Assembly (NCBI RefSeq): GCF_014651875.1
Contig: NZ_BMXS01000008.1
Location: 1 to 64,000 of the forward strand
Direction of reading: 5' to 3'
DNA length: 64,000 bases
From: Litchfieldella qijiaojingensis
GTDB taxonomy: Bacteria; Pseudomonadota; Gammaproteobacteria; Pseudomonadales; Halomonadaceae
Part shown: positions 35,486 to 49,250 of the stretch, piece by piece
How positions within the stretch are numbered: the first letter of the stretch is position 1
Layout of the letters: every line of letters begins with the position of its first letter
The notes under the pieces: generated by a model
Told to the model about the DNA's origin: nothing
The model's input: the letters and a program-made list of their open reading frames with translations, nothing else
Database searches by the model: none
Position numbers and translations under genes: made by a program

Positions 35486-36276
35486 CACGTGAAGAAACGG
35501 AATTACTGTCATGGATCGAGTCGCTGCTCGCCGACCCGAACCATGCACGGCATCCGTTGCACGAGGCCTTGGAACTCCTTTACCACTACCATCTCGAGGA
35601 GAAGGCCCGCCTCGAGCGCATGGTCAGTATTTCCGACAATTACCAGCGCTACGCCCGTGAGGATCATCTATCCGTCCGCCAACGTTACGACAAGGCCCTC
35701 CGACGTCAGGAGAAGCTGTCACGCATTTCGGACGGTTTCCAGCAACTCATGCGCGAACACAACATCGCGCTCAAACAGGACTCGACCCACGATCCCCTGA
35801 CCGGGCTGCCCAACCGTCGCATGATCGGCGAACGGCTGGAACGAGACTTGAATGATGCCGGTCGCCGTAGCCTGGGTTATACCTTGGCCATGCTCGATAT
35901 CGACCACTTCAAGCAGATCAATGATCGCCATGGTCATGAAACGGGCGACCAGGTACTAGTGGCCATCGCTCATATCATCCAGCAGGAATTGCGCGACTAT
36001 GATCTATGCGCTCGCTGGGGTGGCGAGGAGTTCCTGCTGTTGCTGGCCAACACCCACCTCGAGGAAGGCCGCACCATCGTCGATCGACTCCGCCGCCGCC
36101 TGTCCAAGATCCCGATCGTGGTCGGCGATGTGACGCTATCGGTCACCGCCAGTGCGGGACTCAGCGAACACTGCGCCGGCGAAGATCCACTCCGCGAGAC
36201 TCTCCTGCGCGCCGATCAGGCGCTGTTGCGGGCCAAGCGCGGCGGACGCGATCGTTGCTGTGTCAGTCACGGGTAA
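35482..36276 (+). CDS. siaD: SiaD-like diguanylate cyclase
   Basis: This 264-aa cytoplasmic enzyme makes c-di-GMP. The N-terminal helical/coiled region (about 1-100) is the SiaC-binding stalk. The GGDEF domain (about 105-260) has the active motif GGEEF at residues 180-184 and an intact inhibitory site RDYD (171-174) exactly five residues before it, so product feedback is expected. DSTHDPLTGLPNRRMIGERL opens the domain. The ATG at 35482 overlaps the siaC stop. It ends the siaABCD operon; the convergent DUF1989 gene ends 10 bases further on. Confidence 0.94.
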   Translation: MTREETELLSWIESLLADPNHARHPLHEALELLYHYHLEEKARLERMVSISDNYQRYAREDHLSVRQRYDKALRRQEKLSRISDGFQQLMREHNIALKQDSTHDPLTGLPNRRMIGERLERDLNDAGRRSLGYTLAMLDIDHFKQINDRHGHETGDQVLVAIAHIIQQELRDYDLCARWGGEEFLLLLANTHLEEGRTIVDRLRRRLSKIPIVVGDVTLSVTASAGLSEHCAGEDPLRETLLRADQALLRAKRGGRDRCCVSHG

Positions 36277-36286
36277 GCGGGAGCTA

Positions 36287-37153
36287 TCACCCGAATCGCC
36301 TTGCCTTTTCCGCCCTCCAGTCGATATCGGGACCACGCATGCCATGACCACCACGATAAGGGACGTACTCCGGCTGCTGCCAACCCTGCAGCAGGTCATC
36401 ATCGAGCTTGAAGACTTCGACCCCGATGGGGTGACAGGTTGTCAGCGGGTCGCGGGCATTCGGTCCCCACAGGTCCACCGATAAATCGCCCCCTGGGCAG
36501 CAGGAAAGCGCGCATAGCAGGTCGATCTCAGCGAACAATTCGAAGTAATCACCCTCTCTCGCCGGGCAGGCCTTCATGAAATACTGGTCGTCTTCGTTGA
36601 GTCCGGTGCATTGGAAAACGTTGAGCACGTCATGCACATCGAACTCGGTCAGCCCGAAAGGGGCCACGGCCCGTACCAGATTCGAGTGGCAGTGGTGGTC
36701 AAAATCCTCGCCGGAGAGCAACCGATTGACGTAGGGATCGCAGCGAGTGCCGAGCAGATCGTGTACCCGTCCGCCCTCCTCATCCACCCCATAGCCGGCC
36801 AGGGTATCGTCGATGATGGTCGCCATCGGCCGCAGATACGGTAACGTCGACCACAGGCGATCGAAGGTCGAAACATGCGCACGCTGCAACTGACGGGTGC
36901 GCGAGGCCCAGAAGCGCTCGCGTGGGTTATGCAGATGCCACAGGTTGAAATCGCCAACCTGGGGCCCCTCCTGGGTGGAGAGCCGCAGTACATGGCCGGC
37001 CGGCACTCGCCAGGCACGACCGTCACGTATCGGCACGGTCAATTGGTCGATGCGGGTGCGAGCGGAAGGATCGGTCAGCTGGGAATAGAAATCACGATCG
37101 ACATCCAGCACCGAGCCCTTTGTCGCCTGGTAGGCGGCGGGTACCTTGGCCAT
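36287..37153 (-). CDS. Urea carboxylase-associated family protein (DUF1989)
   Basis: This is a 288-aa soluble protein. DUF1989 blocks are VPAGHVLRLSTQEGPQVGDF, NLWHLHNPRERFW, TRCDPYVNRLLSGEDFDHHC and LNVFQCTGLNEDDQYFM, with many conserved Cys/His/Asp residues that could bind metal. Relatives are encoded with urea carboxylase, but no such gene is here; others act in guanidine or amino-acid pathways. I chose 37153 because AGGAGG precedes it; an upstream in-frame start at 37312 would overlap the sucD terminator. It stands alone, convergent with siaD. Function not assigned. Confidence 0.85.
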   Translation of the reverse strand: MAKVPAAYQATKGSVLDVDRDFYSQLTDPSARTRIDQLTVPIRDGRAWRVPAGHVLRLSTQEGPQVGDFNLWHLHNPRERFWASRTRQLQRAHVSTFDRLWSTLPYLRPMATIIDDTLAGYGVDEEGGRVHDLLGTRCDPYVNRLLSGEDFDHHCHSNLVRAVAPFGLTEFDVHDVLNVFQCTGLNEDDQYFMKACPAREGDYFELFAEIDLLCALSCCPGGDLSVDLWGPNARDPLTTCHPIGVEVFKLDDDLLQGWQQPEYVPYRGGHGMRGPDIDWRAEKARRFG

Positions 37154-37244
37154 GACAAGCCTCCTGGTTGACGAGTACGAAAAGCCCAGTCTAGCGGATG
37201 ATACCGGGCACAGCGTCAACGCTTGGCCGCCGATACCAGTTACG

Positions 37245-37271
37245 AAAAAGGGCACCCGAAGGTGCCCTTTT
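37245..37271 (-). terminator. Rho-independent terminator of the sdh-suc block
   Basis: The stem AAAGGGCACC / GGTGCCCTTT (loop 37257-37260) is flanked by A on the left and T on the right. Reading minus, the hairpin is followed by a run of five T. It lies 25 bases after the sucD stop. Confidence 0.85.
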
Positions 37272-37295
37272 GCTTGCGTATCGGGAAGGCATGGC

Positions 37296-38168
37296 TTACC
37301 AGCCAGTGACATCCTTCAGCGCATCGCCGATCTCGGCCAGGGAACGCACGGTCCGCACGCCAGCGTCTTCCAACGCGGCGAACTTCTCGTCCGCGGTGCC
37401 CTTGCCACCGGAGATGATGGCACCGGCATGGCCCATGCGCTTGCCCGGAGGTGCGGTGACGCCGGCGATGTAGGAGACCACCGGCTTGGAGACATTGGCC
37501 TTGATGTAGGCGGCGGCCTCTTCCTCGGCGGTACCACCGATCTCGCCGATCATCACGATGGCCTCGGTCTGCGGGTCCTTCTCGAACATCTCGAGAATGT
37601 CGATGAAGTTGGAGCCCGGAATCGGGTCGCCGCCGATACCCACGCAGGTGGACTGACCGAAGCCGTGGTCAGTGGTCTGCTTGACCGCTTCATAGGTCAG
37701 GGTGCCGGAACGCGACACGATGCCGACCTTGCCAGGCTGGTGGATATGGCCCGGCATGATGCCGATCTTGCTCTCGCCCGGCGTGATCACGCCCGGGCAG
37801 TTGGGGCCGATCAGGCGCACGCCCAGCTCGTCGCACTTGACCTTGACATCCAGCATGTCCAGCGTCGGGATGCCTTCGGTGATGCATACGATCAGCTTGA
37901 TGCCGGCATTGGCGGCTTCGAGGATGGAATCCTTGCAGAACGGTGCCGGAACGTAGATCACGCTGGCCTCGGCGCCGGTCTTCTCGACGGCTTCCTTGAC
38001 GGTGTTGAACACCGGCAGGCCCAGGTGCTCCTGGCCACCCTTGCCCGGCGTCACACCACCGACCATTTGGGTGCCATAGGCGATCGCCTGCTCGGAGTGG
38101 AAGGTCCCCTGGCCACCGGTGAAGCCCTGGCAGATGACCTTGGTGTTCTTGTCAATCAGGATGCTCAT
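37296..38168 (-). CDS. sucD: Succinyl-CoA synthetase alpha subunit
   Basis: This 290-aa alpha subunit converts succinyl-CoA to succinate with substrate-level phosphorylation. It starts [20 protein letters not shown] and shows the CoA-binding glycine motif and the active His in [17 protein letters not shown] (near residue 247). [20 protein letters not shown] is the alpha-subunit signature. The start codon shares one base with the sucC stop (TAATG), so the subunits are translationally coupled. A terminator follows directly. Confidence 0.97.
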   Translation of the reverse strand: MSILIDKNTKVICQGFTGGQGTFHSEQAIAYGTQMVGGVTPGKGGQEHLGLPVFNTVKEAVEKTGAEASVIYVPAPFCKDSILEAANAGIKLIVCITEGIPTLDMLDVKVKCDELGVRLIGPNCPGVITPGESKIGIMPGHIHQPGKVGIVSRSGTLTYEAVKQTTDHGFGQSTCVGIGGDPIPGSNFIDILEMFEKDPQTEAIVMIGEIGGTAEEEAAAYIKANVSKPVVSYIAGVTAPPGKRMGHAGAIISGGKGTADEKFAALEDAGVRTVRSLAEIGDALKDVTGW

Positions 38169-39334
38169 TACTTGCCCTCCGCCGCTTTGACGACCTGCTG
38201 CGCCGCGTCAGTCAGGCTGGTAGCAGCGATGATATTCAGACCGCTGGAGGCCAGCTTCTCGGCACCCAGCTCGGCGTTGTTGCCCTCGAGGCGCACCACC
38301 ACCGGCACATTGACGCCGACCTGCTCGACGGCACCGATGATGCCCTCGGCGATCATGTCGCAGCGCACGATACCGCCGAAGATGTTGACCAGTACGGCCT
38401 TCACCGAGGTATCGGAGAGAATGAGCTTGAACGCCTCAGCTACGCGCTCCTTGGTGGCGCCGCCGCCGACATCGAGGAAGTTGGCCGGCTGACCGCCGTT
38501 GAGCTTGATGATGTCCATGGTGCCCATGGCCAGGCCAGCGCCGTTGACCATGCAGCCGATGTTGCCTTCGAGCGCCACGTAGTTGAGTTCCCACGCCGCA
38601 GCCTCGGCCTCGCGCTCGTCCTCCTGAGAGGGGTCGCGCATGGCCTGCAGATCCGGGTGGCGATACAGAGCGTTGCTGTCGAGGTTGATCTTGGCGTCGA
38701 GGCAGTGCAGGTTGCCTTCGTCGGTGATCACCAGCGGATTGATCTCGAGCAGCGCCAGGTCCTTGTCGTGGAACAGCTTGGACAGTCCGAGGAAGATCTT
38801 GGTGAACTGCTTGACCTGGTCGCCTTTCAGGCCCAGGGCGAAGGCCAGTTCACGCGCCTGGTACGGCTGAGCGCCGACCAGCGGGTCGATCTCGGCCTTG
38901 AGAATCTTCTCGGGAGTTTCCTCGGCGACCTTCTCGATCTCCACACCGCCTTCGGTGGACGCCATGAACACCACGCGACGGGTGGTGCGATCGACGACGG
39001 CGCCCAGATACAGCTCGCTGGCGATATCGGTGCAGTTCTCGACCAGGATCTTGGCCACCGGCTGACCGTTCTCGTCGGTCTGATAGGTCACCAGGTTCTT
39101 GCCCAGCCACTGCTCGGCGAAGGCCTTGGCCTCCTCCGGGCTCTTGATCAGCTTGACGCCTCCGGCCTTGCCGCGACCACCGGCGTGGACCTGGGCCTTG
39201 ACGACCCACATCTCACCGCCGATCTTCTTGCAGGCTTCGGCTGCTTCTTCAGGAGTGTCCACGGCAAAGCCCTTGGACACCGGCAGTCCATAATCGGCAA
39301 ACAGCTGTTTGCCCTGATACTCGTGAAGGTTCAT
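38168..39334 (-). CDS. sucC: Succinyl-CoA synthetase beta subunit
   Basis: This is a 388-aa beta subunit with an ATP-grasp domain. It starts [20 protein letters not shown]. The block [19 protein letters not shown] carries nucleotide-binding residues, [14 protein letters not shown] is the metal site, and [18 protein letters not shown] is the subunit signature. I chose 39334 because its length then equals that of E. coli SucC (388); a start at 39391 would add 19 unrelated residues. It lies downstream of lpd with a 157-base gap that contains a palindrome. Confidence 0.97.
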   Translation of the reverse strand: MNLHEYQGKQLFADYGLPVSKGFAVDTPEEAAEACKKIGGEMWVVKAQVHAGGRGKAGGVKLIKSPEEAKAFAEQWLGKNLVTYQTDENGQPVAKILVENCTDIASELYLGAVVDRTTRRVVFMASTEGGVEIEKVAEETPEKILKAEIDPLVGAQPYQARELAFALGLKGDQVKQFTKIFLGLSKLFHDKDLALLEINPLVITDEGNLHCLDAKINLDSNALYRHPDLQAMRDPSQEDEREAEAAAWELNYVALEGNIGCMVNGAGLAMGTMDIIKLNGGQPANFLDVGGGATKERVAEAFKLILSDTSVKAVLVNIFGGIVRCDMIAEGIIGAVEQVGVNVPVVVRLEGNNAELGAEKLASSGLNIIAATSLTDAAQQVVKAAEGK

Positions 39335-39441
39335 CGATTCATGCCATTGGTTGCATGTGACTCGAACGATGACCGCAAGCGCTACCGACATGGTGCGCTC
39401 GGGTCACCCCCGTTCGCGCCCGATACTTGGCCGGGCACGCT

Positions 39442-39461
39442 GCGCCACCCGCGGGTGGCGC
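39442..39461. other. Perfect 20-bp palindrome between lpd and sucC
   Basis: GCGCCACCCGCGGGTGGCGC reads the same on both strands and can form an 8-bp stem. There is no T tract in the direction of lpd transcription, so it may mark RNA processing or stabilise the upstream message rather than terminate it. Confidence 0.45.
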
Positions 39462-39491
39462 TTGTTGTTGCATGAGCTCTTGGCGAAAGGC

Positions 39492-42562
<3,071 letters not shown>

Positions 42563-42603
42563 TTCGTTTCCCTTGTATGTTCTCTCTCGTCCGGTGGGAC
42601 GCC

Positions 42604-45423
42604 TCAGGCGTTGAAGGCGTCATCCACCAGTTGGCGCTGCTGTTCGACATGAACGGACATATAGCCCGATGCAGGGGCGGCCGATGCCGGTCGACCGGCG
42701 AACTTGAGCCCATGGCCCAGACCGTCGCTCAGCATGTCGGCGACCACGCGCATGTGGTGCTGACTCTGGTACCAGGCTCCCTGGTTGAGCGGCTCTTCCT
42801 GACACCACACTATCTGCTCCAGGTTGGTGTAAGCCTTGAGTACCTCGTAAAGCTCCTCCTTGGGGAAGGGGTAGAGCTGCTCGAGACGCACGATGGCGGT
42901 ATCCGCACGCTCGTTTCCGCTGCGATAGGCAGCCAGGTCGTAGTAGACCTTGCCGGCGCACAACACCACGCGCTTGACCTTCTCGGCATCGAGATTGCCC
43001 TGGTCCGACAGCACCATCTGGAACTTGCCGTGAGCCAGTTCCTCCAGGGTCGAGGTGGCCTCCTTGTGGCGCAGTAGGCTCTTGGGCGACATCACCACCA
43101 GCGGCTTTCTCAGCGGGCGAATCACCTGACGACGCAGCAGATGGAAGATCTGCGCAGGGGTGGTCGGCACACAGACCTGCATGTTGTGCTCGGCGCACAA
43201 TTGCAGGAAACGCTCGAGGCGTGCCGAGGAGTGCTCCGGCCCTTGTCCCTCATAGCCATGCGGCAACAACAGCGTCAACCCACACAGACGTCCCCACTTG
43301 GTTTCGCCGGAGGAGATGAACTGATCGACAACGACCTGAGCGCCGTTGAAGAAGTCGCCGAACTGCGCCTCCCAGACGATCAGCGCGTTGGGCATGGTGG
43401 TGGCATAGCCATATTCGAAGGCCAGCACCGCCTCTTCCGAGAGGAAGGAATCGTGGATGGTGAAGCGTGGTTGGCCATCCTTGATATGCTCGAGCGGCAC
43501 ATAGGTGCTGCCGTCTTTCTGATTGTGCACCACGGCATGACGGTGGGAGAAAGTACCACGCCCCGAGTCCTGGCCGGTGATGCGAATCGGATGCCCCTGG
43601 TCGAGCAACGTGGCGTAGGCCAGGGTCTCGGCGAAACCCCAGTTGAGCGCCATGCCGCCGGCCTGCATCTTGCGGCGGTCCTCGTAGATCTTGGCCACCT
43701 GACGCTGTACCTGGATGCCGTTGGGGACCTCGCACATCTTGGCGGCAAGCTGTTGCATGCGCTTCATGTCGACGGTGGTATCGGCATCGCCGGTCCACTC
43801 ATGACCGAGGTACGGTGCCCAATCGACGAACAGCGACTTGTTGGGCTCCTTGACCAGGGCATTGGCAACATGATTGCCGGCAAGGAGGTCGTCGCGGTAA
43901 GTCTCGATCAGGGCCTCGGCCTCCTGCTCGGAAAGCACGCCCTCTTCGACCAGGCGCTTGGCATACAGCGCACGCGACGAGGGATGGCTCTTGATCTTCT
44001 GGTACATCATCGGCTGGGTGCCGGATGGCTCATCGGCCTCGTTGTGGCCGCGACGACGGTAGCAGACCAGGTCGATGACCACGTCACGCTTGAACTGCTG
44101 ACGATAATCGATAGCCACCTGGGTGGCGTGGAGCACGGCATCGGGGTCATCGCCATTGACGTGGAAGATCGGCGCCTGAACCATCTTGGCGATGTCGGTG
44201 CAGTACTCGGTGGAACGGGTATCCTGCGGATGCGACGTCGTGAACCCCACCTGGTTGTTGATGACGATATGCAGCGTGCCGCCGGTCTTGTAGGCGCGGG
44301 TCTGGGACATCTGGAATGTCTCCATGACCACGCCCTGTCCGGCAAAGGCGGCATCGCCATGCACATTGATCGGCAGTACCTTGTCACCGTCGTTGTCGTC
44401 ACGACGATCCTGACGGGCCCGTACCGAGCCCTCGACCACCGGCGAAACGATCTCCAGGTGCGAGGGGTTGAAGGCCAGCGCCAGGTGAACTTCCCCCCCC
44501 GGCGTCATGACGTTGGAACTGAACCCCTGGTGGTACTTGACGTCCCCCGACCCCTGCTCGATCACTTTCTTGCCATCGAACTCCTCGATCAACTCGGACG
44601 GGCTCTTGCCGAGGAGGTTGACCAGCAGGTTGAGACGGCCACGGTGGGCCATGCCAATGACCACTTCCTTGGTGCCGTAGCCACCAGCACGCTGAATGAT
44701 CTCGTCCATCATCGGGATGAAGGACTCACCACCTTCGAGGCCAAAGCGTTTGGTACCCGGGTACTTGGAGGCCAGGTAGTTCTCCAGTCCCTCTGCCGCG
44801 GTCAGCCGCTCCAGCACGTGCTTGCGCACCTCATTGCTGAATTTCGGCTTCGAGCGTACCGACTCGAACCGCTGTTGCAGCCAGCGCTTCTCCTCGGTGT
44901 CGACGATGTGCATGATCTCGCAGCCGATGGAGCGACAATAGGTTTGCTCCAGGGCGTCGACGATTTCCTTGAGCGGCGCCTTGTCCTTACCCAGGAAGAA
45001 GGAACCGGTCTGGAATTCGGTATCCAGGTCAGCGGACGAAAGCTGATGGAAAGAGAGGTCGAGGTCGGGAACCGGTACCTGAGCACGCAGCTTGAGGGGG
45101 TCAATATCGGCTTTCTGATGGCCGCGGAAGCGATAGGCGTTGATCAGCTGGAGAACCCGGACCTGCTTCTTGCTCTCATCGCTGTCGGTGGCCGTTGCAG
45201 CCTGGGTAGCGCGTCGGTTCTTGCCGAGCTGGTAGAACTGGTCGCGAATCGGGGTCAGGGGAATATCGTGGGAGGAGCTGCCATCGGGACGGGGCAATTG
45301 ATCGAAATAGTTGCGCCATTCGTCAGGGACAGCATTGGGATCGACGAGGTACTGTTCGTAAAGCGCTTCCACATAGTGGGCATTGCCACCACTCACGTGG
45401 GAAGAGCGCCACATCAACTCCAT
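42604..45423 (-). CDS. sucA: 2-Oxoglutarate dehydrogenase E1
   Basis: This 939-aa thiamine-diphosphate enzyme decarboxylates 2-oxoglutarate. It starts [25 protein letters not shown] in the usual form (here cut short in the quotation [20 protein letters not shown]). The ThDP/Mg block is [20 protein letters not shown], and [19 protein letters not shown] and [20 protein letters not shown] are family hallmarks. The C-terminal transketolase-like domain includes [21 protein letters not shown] chose 45423 because AAGG lies 6 bases upstream; an ATG 15 bases earlier sits too close to its GAGAG. It follows sdhB after a 284-base gap. Confidence 0.96.
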   Translation of the reverse strand: MELMWRSSHVSGGNAHYVEALYEQYLVDPNAVPDEWRNYFDQLPRPDGSSSHDIPLTPIRDQFYQLGKNRRATQAATATDSDESKKQVRVLQLINAYRFRGHQKADIDPLKLRAQVPVPDLDLSFHQLSSADLDTEFQTGSFFLGKDKAPLKEIVDALEQTYCRSIGCEIMHIVDTEEKRWLQQRFESVRSKPKFSNEVRKHVLERLTAAEGLENYLASKYPGTKRFGLEGGESFIPMMDEIIQRAGGYGTKEVVIGMAHRGRLNLLVNLLGKSPSELIEEFDGKKVIEQGSGDVKYHQGFSSNVMTPGGEVHLALAFNPSHLEIVSPVVEGSVRARQDRRDDNDGDKVLPINVHGDAAFAGQGVVMETFQMSQTRAYKTGGTLHIVINNQVGFTTSHPQDTRSTEYCTDIAKMVQAPIFHVNGDDPDAVLHATQVAIDYRQQFKRDVVIDLVCYRRRGHNEADEPSGTQPMMYQKIKSHPSSRALYAKRLVEEGVLSEQEAEALIETYRDDLLAGNHVANALVKEPNKSLFVDWAPYLGHEWTGDADTTVDMKRMQQLAAKMCEVPNGIQVQRQVAKIYEDRRKMQAGGMALNWGFAETLAYATLLDQGHPIRITGQDSGRGTFSHRHAVVHNQKDGSTYVPLEHIKDGQPRFTIHDSFLSEEAVLAFEYGYATTMPNALIVWEAQFGDFFNGAQVVVDQFISSGETKWGRLCGLTLLLPHGYEGQGPEHSSARLERFLQLCAEHNMQVCVPTTPAQIFHLLRRQVIRPLRKPLVVMSPKSLLRHKEATSTLEELAHGKFQMVLSDQGNLDAEKVKRVVLCAGKVYYDLAAYRSGNERADTAIVRLEQLYPFPKEELYEVLKAYTNLEQIVWCQEEPLNQGAWYQSQHHMRVVADMLSDGLGHGLKFAGRPASAAPASGYMSVHVEQQRQLVDDAFNA

Positions 45424-45595
45424 TATGCCTTCTTGCATCTCTCGGTCACCCTACACTGATGGGGTGTTGTCGGCGCCGGATACGGCATCGCCGCATCGGG
45501 CGTTTCTGGTGCCCTGCCGGAAGGGCTAATATGGATAACCGGCGGACTCCGCAACGGGTCGTGACACGTATGACCCGCGAGCCTTGCCACCCATC

Positions 45596-45630
45596 GTCGA
45601 GAGCCGGTGCGCAAGGCACCGGCTCTCGAC
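45596..45630. other. Strong 15-bp-stem hairpin between sdhB and sucA
   Basis: GTCGAGAGCCGGTGC (45596-45610) and its exact reverse complement (45616-45630) flank the loop GCAAG. No T tract follows on either strand. In the 284-base gap between sdhB and sucA it could protect the 3' end of an sdh message, mark an RNase site or pause transcription. Confidence 0.65.
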
Positions 45631-45707
45631 AACTGGGCCGGGCCCGGCTGCGACACTTGGCCACAGCCGAAAGCCGGCGTACATGATAGCAAGGCAGGCG
45701 CCACGAT

Positions 45708-46418
45708 TTAAGTGGCATTGGCCAGCAGCATTTCGCGAATCTTGCCAATTGCTCGGGTTGGATTGAGCCCCTTGGGACATACCGCCACGCAATTCATGAT
45801 ACCGCGGCAGCGGAACACCGAGAACGGATCCTCGAGATCGGACAGGCGCTCGCGTGTCGCGGTATCGCGCGAATCCGCCAGGAAGCGATAAGCTTGCAGC
45901 AAGCCGGCCGGACCAACGAACTTATCCGGGTTCCACCAGAAAGATGGGCAAGAGGTCGAGCAGCAAGCGCACAAGATGCACTCGTAGAGACCGTCGAGCT
46001 TGTCGCGGTCCTCTGGCGACTGTAGGCGCTCGATGGCCGGTGCCGGCTCATCGTTCTGCAGGTACGGCTGGATACGCTCGTACTGCTTGTAGAAGATCCC
46101 CATGTCGACCACCAGATCGCGGACCACTGGCAGACCGGGCAGAGGGCGTAGTACCAGCTTATTGCTCTTGACCACCTCGGACAACGGGGTGATACAGGCC
46201 AAGCCATTCTTACCGTTCATATTCATGCCGTCGGAACCGCACACGCCTTCGCGGCAACTGCGACGGTAGGCCATCGAGCTGTCCTGCTCCTTGATCAGCT
46301 CAAGGACGTTCAGGACCATCAGGTCGCGGCCATGTGTGTCAATCTGGAACTCCTGCATGTAAGGCGCGGAGTCGGTTTCCGGGTTGTACCGGTATACGGA
46401 TACCTGAAGCACGGACAT
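45708..46418 (-). CDS. sdhB: Succinate dehydrogenase iron-sulphur subunit
   Basis: This is a 236-aa subunit with three iron-sulphur clusters. The 2Fe-2S ligands lie in SCREGVCGSDGMNMNGKNGLAC (residues near 55-77, with the last Cys as fourth ligand). The 4Fe-4S/3Fe-4S ligands lie in CILCACCSTSCPSFWWNPD (near 150) and CRGIMNCVAVCPKGLNP (near 205). It passes electrons from SdhA to the membrane quinone. It starts 10 bases after the sdhA stop with GGGGG as ribosome site. Confidence 0.97.
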   Translation of the reverse strand: MSVLQVSVYRYNPETDSAPYMQEFQIDTHGRDLMVLNVLELIKEQDSSMAYRRSCREGVCGSDGMNMNGKNGLACITPLSEVVKSNKLVLRPLPGLPVVRDLVVDMGIFYKQYERIQPYLQNDEPAPAIERLQSPEDRDKLDGLYECILCACCSTSCPSFWWNPDKFVGPAGLLQAYRFLADSRDTATRERLSDLEDPFSVFRCRGIMNCVAVCPKGLNPTRAIGKIREMLLANAT

Positions 46419-46428
46419 CGTGACCCCC

Positions 46429-48201
46429 TTAATAAGTGCGGACTTTCGGCTCGAAGGTGTCGACGGTCTTGGGCTTGAAGTTGACGTCGCGCTTGCCCAC
46501 CCTCTTCTCGGTCGGGAAGTACATCGAGTGCTTCAGCCAGTTGACATCGTCACGGTCCGGATAGTCGTAGCGGGAATGGGCACCACGGCTTTCCTTACGC
46601 TCCAGCGCGGCAATCGCGGTAGCTTCGGCCACTTCCATCAGGTTGTCGAGCTCCAGCGCTTCCACGCGAGCGGTATTGAAGGCGTTCGACTTGTCGGCCA
46701 GGTGCGCTTCGCCGATCCGCCCACGCAGCTCGGCCAGTTTCTTGACCCCTTCCTGCATGTTGTCTTCCTGACGGAACACACCGAAGGACGTCTGCATGAT
46801 GTCCTGCAGCTCAGCCTTGAGGGATGGCACCGACTCGCCGCCACCGGACTCGTTCCAACGGCTCATGCGTGCCATCGCCGCGTCAACATCGGACTCTGAA
46901 GCATCCAGGTATTCGATGCCTTCGTTGAGGGCGCTTTCGATGAACATACCGGCGGCACGACCGAATACCACCAGGTCGAGCAGCGAGTTGCCGCCCAAGC
47001 GGTTGGCACCGTGCACCGAAACGCAAGCCGCCTCGCCGCAAGCGAACAGACCGTTGACGATGTGATCCTTGCCATCGACATCCTGCATGATTGCCTGACC
47101 ATGCACGTTGGTGGGAATTCCACCCATCATATAGTGACAGGTCGGCACCACCGGAATCGGTTCCTTGGCCGGGTCGGCATGGGCGAAGGTCTTGGACAGC
47201 TCGACGATGCCGGGCAGGCGCTTGCCGAGGACCTCTTCACCAAGGTGGTCGAGCTTGAGGTAGACGTGGTCGCCCTTCTCTCCGCAACCACGCCCTTCGA
47301 GGATCTCCATGACCATGGAACGGGCCACCACGTCGCGACCGGCCAGGTCCTTGGCATTCGGCGCGTAGCGCTCCATGAAGCGCTCGCCATCCTTGTTGAT
47401 CAGGTAGCCGCCCTCGCCTCGACAGCCCTCGGTGACCAGCACACCCGCGCCGTAGATACCAGTGGGGTGGAACTGCCACATCTCCATGTCTTGCATCGGG
47501 AAGCCGGCACGCAGCGCCATGCCGATACCATCACCGGTATTGATCAGGGCATTGGTGGTGGAGGCGTAGATGCGCCCCGCCCCGCCGGTGGCCAGCACCG
47601 TGGCCTTGGCCTTGACGTGGACCACTTCACCGGTTTCGATGCACAGCGCGATGCAGCCCACCACATCACCGTTGGCATTCTTGACCAGGTCGACCGCATA
47701 CCACTCGTTGAGGAAGGTGGTGTGGTTCTTCAGGTTGTTCTGGTAGAGCGTGTGCAGCAAGGCATGACCGGTACGGTCAGCGGCGGCACAGGTACGAGCC
47801 GCCTGCCCGCCCTTGCCGTAGTCCTTGGACTGACCACCGAAGGGACGCTGGTAGATACGGCCATTGTCGAAGCGTGAGAACGGCAGGCCCATGTGTTCGA
47901 GCTCGAACACCGACTTGGGACCTTCGGAGCACATATACTCCGCGGCATCCTGGTCGGTGATGTAGTCGCCACCTTTTACGGTGTCGTACATGTGCCAGCG
48001 CCAATCGTCATTGGGGTCGGCGGAGGCGATGGCACAGGTAATGCCACCTTGGGCAGAAACGGTGTGCGAGCGAGTCGGGAACACCTTGGACAGGACGGCG
48101 GTCTTCTTGCCGGACTTGGCAAGCTCCAGAGCGGCACGCAGGCCGGAGCCACCGCCACCGATGATGATTGCGTCAAAGGTCAGGCTACGCATGTTAGACA
48201 T
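46429..48201 (-). CDS. sdhA: Succinate dehydrogenase flavoprotein subunit
   Basis: This 590-aa FAD-binding catalytic subunit oxidises succinate to fumarate. The FAD motif is [21 protein letters not shown] (about 10-30). The covalent-flavin His is in [17 protein letters not shown] (near 45). Catalytic block [37 protein letters not shown] and [20 protein letters not shown] are all intact. It lies 3 bases after sdhD. The C-terminus ends [11 protein letters not shown], as in close homologues. Confidence 0.97.
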   Translation of the reverse strand: MSNMRSLTFDAIIIGGGGSGLRAALELAKSGKKTAVLSKVFPTRSHTVSAQGGITCAIASADPNDDWRWHMYDTVKGGDYITDQDAAEYMCSEGPKSVFELEHMGLPFSRFDNGRIYQRPFGGQSKDYGKGGQAARTCAAADRTGHALLHTLYQNNLKNHTTFLNEWYAVDLVKNANGDVVGCIALCIETGEVVHVKAKATVLATGGAGRIYASTTNALINTGDGIGMALRAGFPMQDMEMWQFHPTGIYGAGVLVTEGCRGEGGYLINKDGERFMERYAPNAKDLAGRDVVARSMVMEILEGRGCGEKGDHVYLKLDHLGEEVLGKRLPGIVELSKTFAHADPAKEPIPVVPTCHYMMGGIPTNVHGQAIMQDVDGKDHIVNGLFACGEAACVSVHGANRLGGNSLLDLVVFGRAAGMFIESALNEGIEYLDASESDVDAAMARMSRWNESGGGESVPSLKAELQDIMQTSFGVFRQEDNMQEGVKKLAELRGRIGEAHLADKSNAFNTARVEALELDNLMEVAEATAIAALERKESRGAHSRYDYPDRDDVNWLKHSMYFPTEKRVGKRDVNFKPKTVDTFEPKVRTY

Positions 48202-48204
48202 GAA

Positions 48205-48552
48205 TCAGGCTCCCCACAGGACTTGAATGCCCCACACCAGAAAGACAAAGATGGCCAGAATGATGGTGGTTTGGACAGCGAGACGGATCCCGGTGTGCTT
48301 GAGATAGTCAGTGGTCACCGTCCATAGACCAATCCAGGCATGCGCCGCCATGGAAACGAAAGCCAACAGCGAGAAGATGCGCATCCAGGTCTGGGCGAAC
48401 AATCCACTCCAGGTGGCGTAATCCAGCCCCGGGTTGAGCAGCAGATAGACGACGATGAAGAGAGTGTAGAGCGCGAGAATGATCGCCGAGATGCGCTGGA
48501 TCAACCAGTCGGAAAGCCCGCTGCGACCGAAGTTCGTGATGTTGGTTACCAT
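48205..48552 (-). CDS. sdhD: Succinate dehydrogenase membrane anchor, SdhD
   Basis: This is a 115-aa anchor with three membrane helices (about 18-38, 55-77, 88-110). It contains LIQRISAIILALYTLFIVVY and the conserved block SMAAHAWIGLWTVTTDYL, whose His is a haem b ligand candidate and Asp-Tyr part of the quinone site. It overlaps sdhC by 7 bases. With SdhC it binds haem b and ubiquinone. Confidence 0.95.
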   Translation of the reverse strand: MVTNITNFGRSGLSDWLIQRISAIILALYTLFIVVYLLLNPGLDYATWSGLFAQTWMRIFSLLAFVSMAAHAWIGLWTVTTDYLKHTGIRLAVQTTIILAIFVFLVWGIQVLWGA

Positions 48553-48923
48553 ACCCAGACTCCTGCCAGAATCACCAGAACGGCACTGACCACCACGGTG
48601 ATCTGCGCTTTGCGCACGCCGCTTTCCAGGGTCACGCCGATATCGATATCCATCAGTAGATGCTTGATGCCGGCCACGAAGTGATATGCCAAGGCGGACA
48701 ACAGCCCCCAGGCAATCAGCTTGACCAGAATGTTGTTCGCCAAGGCGTCACTCACTGCCGCGAATCCCTGCGGAGAGGAAAGCGACTTGTCGAGCGCCCA
48801 GAAGGCGAAGATCAGACCGATGAAGAGGATGATGCCAGTGATGCGGTGGGCAATCGACGTCAGCGCCGGAAGAGGGAATTTGATCGTGGTGAGATCTAGG
48901 TTTACGGGTCGTTTGCTATTCAC
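48546..48923 (-). CDS. sdhC: Succinate dehydrogenase cytochrome b556 subunit, SdhC
   Basis: This is a 125-aa anchor with three helices. The family start reads NSKRPVNLDLTTIKFPLPAL, the first helix follows ITSIAHRITGIILFIGL-type sequence (SIAHRITGI), and the haem-binding His lies in ALAYHFVAGIKHLLMD. The start codon is GTG at 48923; the ribosome site is a weak AAGAG. It is the first gene of sdhCDAB and lies about 125 bases downstream of a good sigma-70 promoter at 49055-49083. Confidence 0.95.
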   Translation of the reverse strand: MNSKRPVNLDLTTIKFPLPALTSIAHRITGIILFIGLIFAFWALDKSLSSPQGFAAVSDALANNILVKLIAWGLLSALAYHFVAGIKHLLMDIDIGVTLESGVRKAQITVVVSAVLVILAGVWVW

Positions 48924-49054
48924 GGCTCTTTACACACTCTCTTGGCCCGCTCTGTGTGCATCGGGCTAGGCCCGAGCGGGCGGTGGTTTTGAGGAAGGGC
49001 TCGGCCGTCTGCCAAGTCGGCACGACCTTCGTTCCTGCCAGTCGCGCGGGGTGG

Positions 49055-49083
49055 ATTATAGGGACTAGGGTCAATCATGACAA
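49055..49083 (-). promoter_or_regulatory. sigma-70 promoter of sdhC
   Basis: Read on minus: TTGTCA (49083-49078), a 17-base spacer, then a perfect TATAAT (49060-49055). Transcription should start near 49048, giving a 5' leader of about 125 bases before sdhC. It lies in the 405-base divergent gap 48924-49328, which otherwise holds only the gltA promoter and no coding signal. Confidence 0.75.
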
Positions 49084-49222
49084 ATCGAAGAAGTCGAGAT
49101 ACGACCATCGCATTGTCTTGACCGACGCCGGGAAAGGGGGACAATGGTGCAAAGCATCATCTATTATACAAACCTTGTAAAAGACCCCACGCCCCGTACA
49201 AGACAACTGCCCCATGGGCTAA

Positions 49223-49250
49223 TTGACAATCGCCGGGACGCTTCTATAGT
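49223..49250 (+). promoter_or_regulatory. sigma-70 promoter of gltA
   Basis: A perfect TTGACA (49223-49228), a 16-base spacer, then TATAGT (49245-49250). Transcription should start near 49257, about 72 bases before gltA. It is divergent from the sdhC promoter, with starts about 210 bases apart, so shared regulators could act on both. Confidence 0.78.

Noticed and set aside
43141-45459. 772-codon open frame on the plus strand opposite sucA
   Set aside because: It mirrors the sucA coding frame; long antisense frames are expected in this GC-rich sequence.
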